A stretch of DNA of 64,000 bases from positions 47,087-111,086 of the forward strand of contig NZ_VEDF01000015.1 of the NCBI RefSeq assembly GCF_007677725.1, written 5' to 3'. Made by a program: the position numbers and the translations under genes. A model generated the notes under the pieces. The model had not been told where the DNA came from. It saw only the letters and a program-made list of their open reading frames with translations, and did no database searches. Of the stretch, positions 18,945 to 27,620 are shown in pieces (position 1 is the first letter of the stretch; each line of letters opens with the position of its first letter). Origin of the DNA: Pseudomonas sp. URMO17WK12:I11. GTDB taxonomy: Bacteria > Pseudomonadota > Gammaproteobacteria > Pseudomonadales > Pseudomonadaceae.

Positions 18945-19523
18945 CTAAGGAATAACCACGCCTTCCTCGGTCAGCATGTCCACCAGTCGAATCAGCGGCA
19001 GCCCGATCAGGCTGGTCGCATCGCACCCGTGGGTGCTCTGAAACAGGCTCACGCCCAAACCCTCTGCCTTGAAGCTCCCGGCGCAATCGAGCGGTTGCTC
19101 TGCTGCTACGTAGCGCTCCACGCGCTCGCGGTCCAGCGCGCGCATCGTCACCGTGAACGGCACGCAATCGACCTGGCAATGCCCGGTCGACGTATTGAGC
19201 AACGCCAGTCCGGTCAGGAAAGTCACCTGTTTACCGCTGGCTTGGAGCAATTGCTCGCAGGCCCGTTCGGCAGTATGCGGCTTGCCGAGGATCTGCTCGC
19301 CGAGCACGGCTACCTGGTCGGAGCCGATGATCAGGTGTGCGGGGTGGCTCGTCGCCAGTGCCTCGGCTTTCTGGCGCGCCAGGCGGCGCACCAGGTCGGC
19401 GGCGGGCTCCTGGGCAAGGCGCTGTTCGTCTAGATTGGGGCTCGCCCACTGGAAGGGCAGGCGCAGGCGCGCGAGCAATTCGCGCCGGTAGGCAGAGCTG
19501 GAAGCCAGCAACAGAGGCAGCAT
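18945..19523 (-). CDS. maf: Maf-like nucleotide pyrophosphatase (YceF type)
   Basis: A 192-residue Maf/HAM1-fold protein. The N-terminal LLASSSAYRRELL and the central IIGSDQV motif with its catalytic Asp are present. The E. coli orthologue YceF hydrolyses 7-methyl-GTP, so a house-cleaning role is likely. I start at ATG 19523, which gives the family N-terminus MLPLLLASSS. The gene is divergent from the DUF177/rpmF operon, as in E. coli. Confidence 0.92.
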   Translation of the reverse strand: MLPLLLASSSAYRRELLARLRLPFQWASPNLDEQRLAQEPAADLVRRLARQKAEALATSHPAHLIIGSDQVAVLGEQILGKPHTAERACEQLLQASGKQVTFLTGLALLNTSTGHCQVDCVPFTVTMRALDRERVERYVAAEQPLDCAGSFKAEGLGVSLFQSTHGCDATSLIGLPLIRLVDMLTEEGVVIP

Positions 19524-19580
19524 GATAGACTCCTGATCAGTTGCACCGATTCTAACATGCAAGATGCCGCCTAATTTCCT

Positions 19581-19609
19581 TTGACAGGTGCGGGGGGCAT
19601 CCCTAGAAT
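19581..19609 (+). promoter_or_regulatory. Sigma-70 promoter of the DUF177-rpmF-plsX operon
   Basis: TTGACA (19581-19586), a spacer of exactly 17 bases, and TAGAAT (19604-19609). The -10 box ends nine bases before the ATG at 19619, so initiation is expected within a few bases of the start codon. Confidence 0.85.
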
Positions 19610-19618
19610 GCTGCGCCT

Positions 19619-20146
19619 ATGTTGAATGACCCGATTCCACCTCACGTTGACCCGCGCAAATTAGCCGATCGAGGCGTATCCATCACCGGTACGCTGCAAC
19701 TCGCTGATTTGGAAAGACTCTGCGACCCGCTTTCCGACGATGTCGGTACGGTGCAGGCGAAGTTCGATTTTGAACGAGATGAACAGCACGTGGTGGTTAT
19801 CCACAGCGAGCTGGATGTCGAAGTCAAAATGGTTTGCCAGCGTTGTCTTGAGCTGGTCACCCTGCCGATCCACAGCGAATGTACGTACGCCGTGGTGAAG
19901 GAGGGTGCGAATACCCAGTCGTTGCCGAAAGGCTATGACGTGCTGGAACTGGGCGAAGATCCATTGGATCTGCAGGCCTTGGTCGAGGAAGAGCTGTTGC
20001 TCGCCTTGCCCATCGTGCCTGCTCATCATCCGGAAGATTGCCAGCAGCCGGCGGGCGCAGACGAGCCCGACTCGAGCAAGGACGAGGTATCGCGGTCCAA
20101 CCCGTTCAGTGTTTTGGCGCAGTTAAAGCGTGACCCAAACGTTTAG
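19619..20146 (+). CDS. DUF177/YceD family protein
   Basis: A 175-residue DUF177 protein with the conserved CQRCLE motif in its middle. In bacteria and plants relatives help 23S rRNA accumulate, and the gene is almost always directly before rpmF, as here. The operon promoter sits so close that the mRNA may lack a leader. The acidic C-terminus ends NPFSVLAQLK, the family terminal motif. Confidence 0.93.
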   Translation: MLNDPIPPHVDPRKLADRGVSITGTLQLADLERLCDPLSDDVGTVQAKFDFERDEQHVVVIHSELDVEVKMVCQRCLELVTLPIHSECTYAVVKEGANTQSLPKGYDVLELGEDPLDLQALVEEELLLALPIVPAHHPEDCQQPAGADEPDSSKDEVSRSNPFSVLAQLKRDPNV

Positions 20147-20159
20147 GAGTTAATCAATT

Positions 20160-20342
20160 ATGGCTGTTCAGCAGAACAAAAAATCCCGCTCTGCCCGTGA
20201 CATGCGCCGTTCGCACGACGCCCTGTCGGAAAACGCGCTGTCGGTAGAGAAAAGCACCGGTGAAGTACACCTGCGCCACCACGTATCGCCTGAAGGCGTA
20301 TACCGTGGTCGCAAAGTGATCGACAAGGGCGCTGACGAGTAA
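20160..20342 (+). CDS. rpmF: 50S ribosomal protein L32
   Basis: A 60-residue basic ribosomal protein with the L32 N-terminus MAVQQNKKSRSARDMRRSH. Length and sequence are typical of gammaproteobacteria. It lacks the four-Cys zinc ribbon of some L32 forms, as expected in this lineage. It lies between DUF177 and plsX, linking ribosome and membrane-lipid synthesis in one operon. Confidence 0.97.
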   Translation: MAVQQNKKSRSARDMRRSHDALSENALSVEKSTGEVHLRHHVSPEGVYRGRKVIDKGADE

Positions 20343-20345
20343 TCC

Positions 20346-21356
20346 TTGTCCGCTCAGATCATCGCGATCGACGCAATGGGCGGGGACTTCGGTCCCCGCA
20401 GCATTGTCCAGGCTAGCATTGCCTGCCTCACGGCTACACCCTCGCTGCACCTGACCCTCGTCGGTCAACCCTCCCTCCTTGAAGATCTTGTCGGCAGCCT
20501 TTCGGCGGCGGATCGCGCGCGCCTGCAAATCGTCGCTGCCTCTGAGGTGATCGGAATGGACGAGCGGCCCGCTCAGGCGCTGCGCAGCAAGCCGGACTCG
20601 TCGATGCGCATCGCCCTCGAACTGGTGCGTGACGGCAAGGCGCAAGCCTGCGTCAGTGCCGGCAACACGGGCGCGCTGATGGCCTTGTCGCGTTTCGTGC
20701 TAAAGACGTTGCCAGGGATCGATCGGCCGGCCATGGTGGCGGCGATTCCCACCCAAGCTGGCTATTGTCAGCTGCTCGACCTGGGCGCGAATGTCGACTG
20801 CAGTGCCGAAAACCTCTATCAGTTCGCGGTGATGGGTTCGGTGGCTGCGCAGGCCCTGGGCATTCATCGTCCGCGGGTGGCGCTGCTCAATGTCGGTACC
20901 GAAGACATCAAGGGCAATCAGCAGGTCAAGCTCGCAGCCACGCTGCTGCAAAACGCGCGTGGGCTGAACTACATCGGCTTCGTGGAAGGTGACGGGCTGT
21001 ATCGCGGTGAAGCCGACGTGGTGGTTTGCGATGGGTTTGTCGGCAATATTCTGCTCAAGTCCAGCGAGGGCCTGGCGACTATGATCGGCGCTCGCATCGA
21101 GCGGCTGTTCAAGGCTGGGCCGTTGTCCCGCTTGGCTGGAGCGGTCGCCATGCCGTTGCTCAAGCGGCTGCAGGCCGACCTGGCGCCTGCGCGGCACAAT
21201 GGCGCGAGTTTCCTCGGGCTGCAGGGCATTGTCATCAAGAGTCACGGTTCGGCCGGGGTCGAAGGCTTGCAGAGCGCCATTCAACGCGCGCTGATCGAAA
21301 TCCAGGAAAACCTGCCTCAACGCTTGCACGGGCGGTTGGAGGATCTACTGCCCTAG
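20346..21356 (+). CDS. plsX: Phosphate acyltransferase PlsX
   Basis: Converts acyl-ACP to acyl-phosphate for phospholipid synthesis. It has 336 residues with the N-terminal IDAMGGDFGP motif and the usual length. The start is a TTG (20346), three bases after the rpmF stop; no ATG or GTG lies where the family N-terminus requires it. The weak start codon may keep the enzyme low relative to L32. Confidence 0.94.
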   Translation: MSAQIIAIDAMGGDFGPRSIVQASIACLTATPSLHLTLVGQPSLLEDLVGSLSAADRARLQIVAASEVIGMDERPAQALRSKPDSSMRIALELVRDGKAQACVSAGNTGALMALSRFVLKTLPGIDRPAMVAAIPTQAGYCQLLDLGANVDCSAENLYQFAVMGSVAAQALGIHRPRVALLNVGTEDIKGNQQVKLAATLLQNARGLNYIGFVEGDGLYRGEADVVVCDGFVGNILLKSSEGLATMIGARIERLFKAGPLSRLAGAVAMPLLKRLQADLAPARHNGASFLGLQGIVIKSHGSAGVEGLQSAIQRALIEIQENLPQRLHGRLEDLLP

Positions 21357-21451
21357 TCGCCATGGCGGCAACAAAGCTTTTGGGCATTTCGCCGATGAAG
21401 TGCTTAAATGTGACCGCTTGGTCCGTGTTTCCATCCAAGTTCTCAGATTCA

Positions 21452-21473
21452 GCGCCGGGCCAAAGCCCGGTGC
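21452..21473 (+). terminator. Stem-loop upstream of fabD
   Basis: A 9-bp stem (GCGCCGGGC / GCCCGGTGC, one G-T pair) with a CAAA loop in the 153-base plsX-fabD gap. No T-run follows. It could slow RNA polymerase or be a leader structure for fabD; the function is unproven. Confidence 0.45.
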
Positions 21474-21509
21474 ACACCATCCGACGACAAGATCATAAGG
21501 GCTTGTTCA

Positions 21510-22448
21510 ATGTCTGCATCCCTCGCATTCGTCTTCCCCGGTCAAGGTTCTCAGTCCCTGGGCATGCTCGCCGAACTCGGCGCTGAAAAGCCGGTGGTCA
21601 TCGAGACCTTCAAGGAGGCCTCCGAGGCTCTGGGTTACGACCTGTGGAAGCTGGTTCAGGAAGGCCCGGAAGAGCAACTCAATCAAACCGACAAGACCCA
21701 GCCGGCGATCCTGACGGCCTCCATCGCCCTGTGGCGCCTCTGGTTGGAAGAGGGTGGTGCGCAGCCCGCCTTCGTTTCCGGTCACAGCCTGGGTGAATAC
21801 AGCGCCCTGGTTGCCGCTGGTGCGCTCTCGCTCAAGGACGCCGTGCGTCTGGTCGAGCGCCGCGGCCAGTTGATGCAGGAAGCCGTTCCTGCCGGTCATG
21901 GCGCCATGGCGGCGATCCTCGGGCTGGACGACGCCATTGTGGTGGGCATCTGCGCCGAAGCGGCCGAGGATGAAGTGGTCAGTGCGGTCAACTTCAACTC
22001 TCCAGGCCAGGTGGTCATCGCCGGCAACAAAGCGGCGGTGGACCGCGCCATCGAGCTGTGCAAAGCCAAAGGGGCCAAGCGCGCGTTGCCGCTGGCGGTC
22101 AGCGTACCCTCGCACTGCGCCCTGATGAAGCCCGCGGCCGAGCGTTTCGCCGATGCGGTCAACGCCATCGAGTGGCAGGCGCCACAGATCCCGGTGGTGC
22201 AGAACGTTTCGGCAGCCGTGCCCGCCGACCTCGAGCAGCTCAAGCAGGACCTGCTGGCCCAGCTATACCAGCCCGTACGCTGGGTGGAGTGCGTACAGAC
22301 CCTGGCCGCCGGTGGCGCGGTCAACCTGGTCGAGTGCGGTCCTGGCAAGGTGCTGGCTGGCCTGAACAAGCGTTGCGCCGACGGCGTGACCACCTACAAC
22401 CTCAATACCCCCGACGCCATCGCCGCCGCCCGTGCGGCGCTGGCCTGA
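21510..22448 (+). CDS. fabD: Malonyl-CoA:ACP transacylase FabD
   Basis: Loads malonyl groups onto acyl carrier protein to feed fatty-acid elongation. It has 312 residues. The N-terminal FPGQGSQ loop forms the oxyanion hole, and the nucleophile is Ser93 in GHSLGEYSAL. A downstream SVPSHCALM motif supplies the partner His. It is followed 15 bases later by fabG. Confidence 0.97.
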   Translation: MSASLAFVFPGQGSQSLGMLAELGAEKPVVIETFKEASEALGYDLWKLVQEGPEEQLNQTDKTQPAILTASIALWRLWLEEGGAQPAFVSGHSLGEYSALVAAGALSLKDAVRLVERRGQLMQEAVPAGHGAMAAILGLDDAIVVGICAEAAEDEVVSAVNFNSPGQVVIAGNKAAVDRAIELCKAKGAKRALPLAVSVPSHCALMKPAAERFADAVNAIEWQAPQIPVVQNVSAAVPADLEQLKQDLLAQLYQPVRWVECVQTLAAGGAVNLVECGPGKVLAGLNKRCADGVTTYNLNTPDAIAAARAALA

Positions 22449-22463
22449 TTTGGAGAAGCTCGC

Positions 22464-23204
22464 ATGAGCCTGCAAGGTAAAGTTGCCCTGGTCACCGGCG
22501 CCAGCCGCGGTATCGGCCAGGCTATCGCCCTCGAGCTGGGCCGCCAGGGCGCAACCGTGATCGGTACGGCCACCTCGGATTCCGGCGCCGAACGCATCGC
22601 TGCCACCCTCAAGGAGCATGGCATCGCCGGCACCGGCATGGCGCTCAACGTCACCAGCGCCGAGTCGGTCGAATCCGTACTGGCAGCCATCGGCGCGCAG
22701 TTCGGTGCCCCGGCCATCCTGGTCAACAACGCCGGCATCACCCGTGACAACCTCATGCTGCGCATGAAGGATGATGAGTGGTTCGATGTGATCGACACCA
22801 ATCTCAACAGCCTTTACCGTCTGTCCAAGGGCGTGCTGCGCGGCATGACCAAGGCACGCTGGGGTCGTATCATCAGCATCGGCTCGGTCGTCGGTGCCAT
22901 GGGCAACGCTGGCCAGGCCAACTATGCGGCTGCCAAGGCGGGTCTGGAAGGTTTCAGTCGCGCACTGGCGCGTGAGGTCGGCTCGCGCGGCATCACCGTC
23001 AACTCGGTGACCCCGGGCTTCATCGACACCGACATGACCCGCGAGCTGCCAGAGGCGCAGCGTGAAGCCCTGCAGACTCAGATTCCGCTGGGTCGCCTGG
23101 GCCAGGCCGACGAAATTGCCAAGGTGGTTTCGTTCCTGGCTTCGGACGGCGCAGGCTACGTTACCGGCGCTACCGTGCCGGTCAACGGCGGGATGTACAT
23201 GTAA
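22464..23204 (+). CDS. fabG: 3-oxoacyl-ACP reductase FabG
   Basis: The NADPH-dependent short-chain dehydrogenase that reduces 3-ketoacyl-ACP. It has 246 residues. The cofactor motif TGASRGIG is at 11-18, the NNAG motif near 88, and the catalytic triad is Ser141, Tyr154 and Lys158. Spacing from fabD and identity with the E. coli layout make the assignment firm. It precedes acpP by about 200 bases. Confidence 0.97.
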   Translation: MSLQGKVALVTGASRGIGQAIALELGRQGATVIGTATSDSGAERIAATLKEHGIAGTGMALNVTSAESVESVLAAIGAQFGAPAILVNNAGITRDNLMLRMKDDEWFDVIDTNLNSLYRLSKGVLRGMTKARWGRIISIGSVVGAMGNAGQANYAAAKAGLEGFSRALAREVGSRGITVNSVTPGFIDTDMTRELPEAQREALQTQIPLGRLGQADEIAKVVSFLASDGAGYVTGATVPVNGGMYM

Positions 23205-23406
23205 AACCGCAACGCGATGTGACGGATTGCTTTAAAAAAGAGTCATACTGCGAGCCTAAAATCCGTTATAAAGCTGCAACCAGATTCCAGGCAGAGGGTC
23301 TGCCGACTGACCGAAGGTGCGTTCCGCTTGAAAAGCGAACGTCTTTCTATAAACTTGGTCACCGGCCAGCTGCCTGACATATGTCCATTAGGAGTGAAAA
23401 CTAGGT

Positions 23407-23643
23407 ATGAGCACCATCGAAGAACGCGTCAAGAAAATCGTCGCCGAGCAACTGGGCGTCAAGGAAGAGGAAGTGACTCCTGAGAAATCCTTCGTTGATG
23501 ACCTGGGTGCTGATTCCCTTGACACCGTTGAGCTGGTGATGGCTCTGGAAGAGGAATTCGAGACCGAAATTCCTGACGAAGAAGCCGAGAAGATCACTAC
23601 CGTTCAAGCTGCGATCAACTACGTCAACAGCCACCAGGCTTAA
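23407..23643 (+). CDS. acpP: Acyl carrier protein
   Basis: The 78-residue acidic carrier of growing acyl chains. Ser37 in GADSLDTVEL is the 4'-phosphopantetheine site. A 202-base gap upstream and a terminator downstream suggest that acpP also has its own abundant transcript, but I cannot identify a convincing promoter in the gap. Confidence 0.98.
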   Translation: MSTIEERVKKIVAEQLGVKEEEVTPEKSFVDDLGADSLDTVELVMALEEEFETEIPDEEAEKITTVQAAINYVNSHQA

Positions 23644-23674
23644 GACACTGTAGTCGACGCTTTTTGTCGAGAAG

Positions 23675-23708
23675 AACCGCACTGCCTTCGCTGGCGTGCG
23701 GTTTTTTC
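23675..23708 (+). terminator. Intrinsic terminator after acpP
   Basis: An 8-bp stem AACCGCAC / GTGCGGTT, extended by a GCC/GGC inner pairing, followed by a run of T. It lies 31 bases after the acpP stop and probably reduces read-through into fabF. Confidence 0.9.
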
Positions 23709-23816
23709 TTTGCCAGCCGCGGGTGTCGTTGCCCTCGCCGCGAGAGCTTGTTGCCATTTCATTCCGTTGCTTGGATGCAATGGCAAGAAACTCTGTGATT
23801 AGAAAAGGAGAGTACT

Positions 23817-25061
23817 GTGTCGCGTAGACGCGTCGTGGTCACCGGTATGGGTATGCTGTCGCCACTGGGTACCGATGTACCGAGCACCTGGCAGGGCATT
23901 CTGGCTGGCCGCAGTGGCATCGGTCCGATCGAGCATACGGACTTGTCTGCCTACTCCACCCGTTTTGGCGGCTCGGTGAAAGGCTTCGAGGTCGAGCAAT
24001 ACCTGTCGGCCAAGGAAGCCCGCAAACTTGATCTGTTCATTCAATACGGCCTGGCGGCCGGCTTCCAGGCGGTACGCAACGCCGGGCTGGAAGTGACAGA
24101 CGCCAACCGCGAGCGCATTGGTGTGGCCATGGGCTCGGGTATCGGCGGTCTGACCAATATCGAAGAAACCAGTCGTACCCTGCATGAGCAGGGCCCGCGG
24201 CGCATCTCGCCGTTCTTCGTGCCAGGCTCGATCATCAACATGATCTCGGGCTTCCTGTCGATCCACCTGGGTCTGCAGGGGCCGAACTATGCCATTGCGA
24301 CCGCCTGCACCACAGGCACCCATTGCATCGGCATGGCCGCGCGCAACATTGCCTACGGCGAAGCCGACGTGATGATCGCAGGCGGCGCGGAAATGGCAGC
24401 CTGCGGCCTGGGCATGGGCGGCTTCGGGGCTTCGCGGGCGCTGTCCACGCGCAACGACGAACCAGCGCGTGCCAGCCGTCCGTGGGATAAAGGCCGTGAC
24501 GGCTTCGTGCTGTCCGACGGTGCAGGTGCCCTGGTGCTCGAAGAGCTGGAGCACGCCCAGGCCCGCGGCGCGACTATCTATGCCGAGCTGGTGGGCTTCG
24601 GCATGAGCGGCGATGCTTACCACATGACCTCGCCGCCTGACAGCGGTGAGGGTGCGGCGCGCTGCATGGCCAACGCCTTGCGTGATGCTGGCGTGCAACC
24701 TGAAGAGGTGAGCTACATCAACGCTCACGGCACCTCGACGCCGGCAGGTGATATTGCCGAGGTGGCAGCTATCAAGCGCGTGTTTGGCGAGCATGCCTAC
24801 AAGCTGGCCGTCAGCTCGACCAAGTCGATGACCGGTCACTTGCTCGGCGCTGCCGGTGCGGTGGAAGCGATCTTCAGCGTGCTGGCGATCAACAGTCAGA
24901 TGGCCCCGCCGACCATCAACCTCGATGAGCCGGACGAGGGCTGCGATCTTGACTTCGTGCCGAATCAGGCGCGCAGCATGCCGATCGAAGTCGTGCTGTC
25001 CAACTCGTTCGGTTTCGGTGGCACCAACGGCTCGCTGGTGTTCCGCCGGTTCGCCGGCTGA
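23817..25061 (+). CDS. fabF: 3-oxoacyl-ACP synthase II FabF
   Basis: The condensing enzyme for later elongation cycles and for temperature control of unsaturated fatty acids. It has 414 residues. The active-site Cys (about 164) lies in ACTTGTH, and the two His residues are in AHGTSTPAGD and SMTGHLLGAAG. The start is GTG 23817 after AAAAGGAGAG. The stop overlaps the pabC ATG by one base. Confidence 0.97.
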   Translation: MSRRRVVVTGMGMLSPLGTDVPSTWQGILAGRSGIGPIEHTDLSAYSTRFGGSVKGFEVEQYLSAKEARKLDLFIQYGLAAGFQAVRNAGLEVTDANRERIGVAMGSGIGGLTNIEETSRTLHEQGPRRISPFFVPGSIINMISGFLSIHLGLQGPNYAIATACTTGTHCIGMAARNIAYGEADVMIAGGAEMAACGLGMGGFGASRALSTRNDEPARASRPWDKGRDGFVLSDGAGALVLEELEHAQARGATIYAELVGFGMSGDAYHMTSPPDSGEGAARCMANALRDAGVQPEEVSYINAHGTSTPAGDIAEVAAIKRVFGEHAYKLAVSSTKSMTGHLLGAAGAVEAIFSVLAINSQMAPPTINLDEPDEGCDLDFVPNQARSMPIEVVLSNSFGFGGTNGSLVFRRFAG

Positions 25062-25876
25062 TGCAGAGCTGGGTCGACGGTCAGCCTGCGGCGGCAATCG
25101 CCTTGCACAACCGCGGCCTGGCCTACGGTGATGGGCTGTTTGAAACCATCGCCGTGCGCGGTGGCCGTCCGAGTCTGCTCGACGGCCACATGGCGCGCCT
25201 GGCGCTAGGATGTCAGCGCCTGGGCATCGACGCCGACATGGCGTTGATGCGCGATGAAGTACTGCGCTTTGCCAGCTTGCTTGGCGAAGGCGTTGCCAAG
25301 CTGATCGTCACGCGCGGCGACAGCCTGCGCGGCTATGCGCCGGTGCTGGACGCGGCGCCGCGGCGAATCCTGCAGGGCGCTGCGTTGCCCAGCTACCCGG
25401 CGCAGCACGCCGAACACGGCATACGGCTTTTCCCTTGCCAGACCCGCCTCGGGGAACAACCGCTGCTAGCAGGCCTCAAACACCTCAATCGCCTGGAGCA
25501 GGTGCTGGCCCGCGCCGAATGGCAGGACAGCGAGCACGCCGAAGGCTTGATGCGCGATAGCCAAGGTCGGGTGATCGAGGCGGTCTATAGCAACCTGTTT
25601 CTGCTGCGTGAGGGGGCGTTGATCACGGCCGACCTGCGTCGCTGTGGTGTAGCCGGGGTGATGCGCGGCGCTTTGCTCGAGCAGGCGCAGCACCTGGGCA
25701 TGGCCGTGCAGGTGCGCGATATCGCCTTCGACGAGCTGGCGCAGGCGGACGAACTGTTCGTCTGCAACAGTGTTTATGGCATTTGGCCGGTGCGCGCTTT
25801 CGCTGCACTGAACTGGTCGCCGGGCCCGCTCACCCGTAAACTGCAGGCCGTTGCCCGTACGTTACTGGATACCTGA
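25061..25876 (+). CDS. pabC: Aminodeoxychorismate lyase PabC
   Basis: A PLP enzyme of fold type IV that converts 4-amino-4-deoxychorismate to p-aminobenzoate and pyruvate for folate. It has 271 residues. The N-terminal NRGLAYGDGLFET and the PLP-lysine region GLKHLNRLEQV (near 140) match the family. It overlaps fabF by one base and leads into mltG, the same order as in E. coli. Confidence 0.94.
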   Translation: MQSWVDGQPAAAIALHNRGLAYGDGLFETIAVRGGRPSLLDGHMARLALGCQRLGIDADMALMRDEVLRFASLLGEGVAKLIVTRGDSLRGYAPVLDAAPRRILQGAALPSYPAQHAEHGIRLFPCQTRLGEQPLLAGLKHLNRLEQVLARAEWQDSEHAEGLMRDSQGRVIEAVYSNLFLLREGALITADLRRCGVAGVMRGALLEQAQHLGMAVQVRDIAFDELAQADELFVCNSVYGIWPVRAFAALNWSPGPLTRKLQAVARTLLDT

Positions 25877-25880
25877 ATTC

Positions 25881-26978
25881 GTGAGACGCAAATTCCTGCT
25901 GCTGCTGGAAATGAGCCTGATCCTTGCTGGCCTGGCGCTGGGTTGGTCAGCGTGGAAGATCGGCTCGGTGCTCGAGCAGCCCCTGCATGTCAGCGAAGAG
26001 CAGATGCTCGACGTGCCCACCGGGACTACGCCCAATCGCATGTTCTATCGCATGCAAGCCGATGGCTTGCTCGATGACGCCTTCTGGCTGCGCCTGTACT
26101 GGCGCTTCAACATGGCCGGCACGCCGCTGCATACCGGCGAATATCGCCTGACCCCCGGCATGAGCGTGGAAAACCTGTTCGACGCCTGGCGCCGCGGCGA
26201 CGTGGTGCAGTACAACCTCACCTTGGTCGAGGGTTGGACGTTCCGCCAGGTGCGCGCGGCAGTAGCCAAGCATGAAAAGCTCAAGCATACGCTCGATGGC
26301 CTGAGTGATGCGCAAGTGATGGACAAGCTTGGCCATACCGGTGTGTTCCCCGAAGGGCGCTTCTTCCCTGACACCTACCGCTTCGTGCGTGGCATGAGCG
26401 ATGTCGAGCTGCTGCAACAGGCCTACATGCGCCTGGACGAAGTGCTGGCCAAGGAATGGGCCGCGCGCGCCACCGATCTTCCTTACCGCGACCCCTACCA
26501 GGCGCTCATCATGGCGTCGTTGGTTGAGAAGGAAACCGGTATCCCGCAGGAGCGCGGACAGATCGCAGGTGTGTTCATTCGGCGCCTGCGCCTGGGCATG
26601 ATGCTGCAGACCGACCCGACGGTCATCTATGGCATGGGCGAGCGCTACAACGGCAGAATCACCCGTGCCGACCTGCGTGAACCTACCCCCTACAACACCT
26701 ACACCATCACCGGCCTGCCGCCGACTCCCATCGCCATGGTCGGGCGCGAGGCGATCCATGCCGCGCTCAATCCGGCCGATGGCACCAGCCTGTATTTCGT
26801 CGCTCGCGGCGATGGCAGCCACGTGTTCTCCGACGACCTGGACGACCATAACTCGGCAGTTCGCGAGTTTCAGCTCAAGCGCCGTGCCGATTACCGCTCT
26901 AGCCCGGCCACGCAGCCTGCGCCTGCCGAGCCTGCTGCGCAACCGGCCGACGCGTCGGCGCCAGATCAACCCCAGTAA
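25881..26978 (+). CDS. mltG: Endolytic murein transglycosylase MltG (YceG)
   Basis: Cuts nascent peptidoglycan and so sets glycan chain length at the inner membrane. It has 365 residues: one N-terminal membrane helix (about 5-24), a LysM-like region and the YceG domain. The catalytic Glu lies in SLVEKETGIP. I start at GTG 25881, four bases after the pabC stop; an alternative frame start inside pabC would add ten residues. The tail is Pro/Ala-rich. Confidence 0.92.
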   Translation: MRRKFLLLLEMSLILAGLALGWSAWKIGSVLEQPLHVSEEQMLDVPTGTTPNRMFYRMQADGLLDDAFWLRLYWRFNMAGTPLHTGEYRLTPGMSVENLFDAWRRGDVVQYNLTLVEGWTFRQVRAAVAKHEKLKHTLDGLSDAQVMDKLGHTGVFPEGRFFPDTYRFVRGMSDVELLQQAYMRLDEVLAKEWAARATDLPYRDPYQALIMASLVEKETGIPQERGQIAGVFIRRLRLGMMLQTDPTVIYGMGERYNGRITRADLREPTPYNTYTITGLPPTPIAMVGREAIHAALNPADGTSLYFVARGDGSHVFSDDLDDHNSAVREFQLKRRADYRSSPATQPAPAEPAAQPADASAPDQPQ

Positions 26979-26987
26979 GGACTGCCT

Positions 26988-27620
26988 GTGAGCGGCTTGT
27001 TTATAACCCTTGAAGGCCCCGAAGGCGCGGGCAAGAGCACCAACCGTGATTACCTGGCCGCACGCTTGCGCGAGCACGGCCTGGACGTGGTGCTGACCCG
27101 CGAACCGGGGGGGACGCCCCTGGCGGAAAAAATCCGAGAATTGTTGCTCGCCCCCAGTGATGAGCGCATGGCGGCCGACACCGAGCTGCTGCTGGTGTTC
27201 GCCGCCCGTGCGCAGCACCTGGCCGAAGTGATTCGCCCGGCACTGGCGCGTGGTGCGGTGGTACTGTGCGACAGGTTCACCGATGCGACCTATGCCTATC
27301 AGGGCGGCGGACGCGGCCTTTCGCTGGCGCGCATTGGCATGCTTGAGCAGTTCGTCCAGGCTGACCTGCGTCCCGATCTGACCCTGGTGTTCGATCTGCC
27401 TGTCGAAGTCGGCTTGGCCCGTGCCGCTGCCAGGGGCCGTCTGGACCGCTTCGAGCAGGAAGGCAAAGCCTTCTTCGACGCCGTGCGACACGCTTACCTG
27501 CAACGGGCCGAGGCCCAACCGCAGCGCTATAGCCTGCTCGATGCCGCGCAGCCGCTGGAGCGCGTGCAGTCGGCGATCGATGCATTGCTGCCGGGCATCG
27601 TGGAACGCTGCCATGGCTGA
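26988..27620 (+). CDS. tmk: Thymidylate kinase
   Basis: Phosphorylates dTMP to dTDP. It has 210 residues with P-loop GPEGAGKST (9-17), the DRFTDATYAYQGGGR motif near 95-109 and a lid arginine cluster near 150. The start is GTG 26988. Its last codons overlap holB by eight bases. Position between mltG and holB is conserved in gammaproteobacteria. Confidence 0.96.
   Translation: MSGLFITLEGPEGAGKSTNRDYLAARLREHGLDVVLTREPGGTPLAEKIRELLLAPSDERMAADTELLLVFAARAQHLAEVIRPALARGAVVLCDRFTDATYAYQGGGRGLSLARIGMLEQFVQADLRPDLTLVFDLPVEVGLARAAARGRLDRFEQEGKAFFDAVRHAYLQRAEAQPQRYSLLDAAQPLERVQSAIDALLPGIVERCHG

Noticed and set aside
25947..27614. A 555-codon minus-strand frame opposite mltG and tmk
   Set aside because: Shadow of two firmly identified plus-strand genes; no motifs and no ribosome site.
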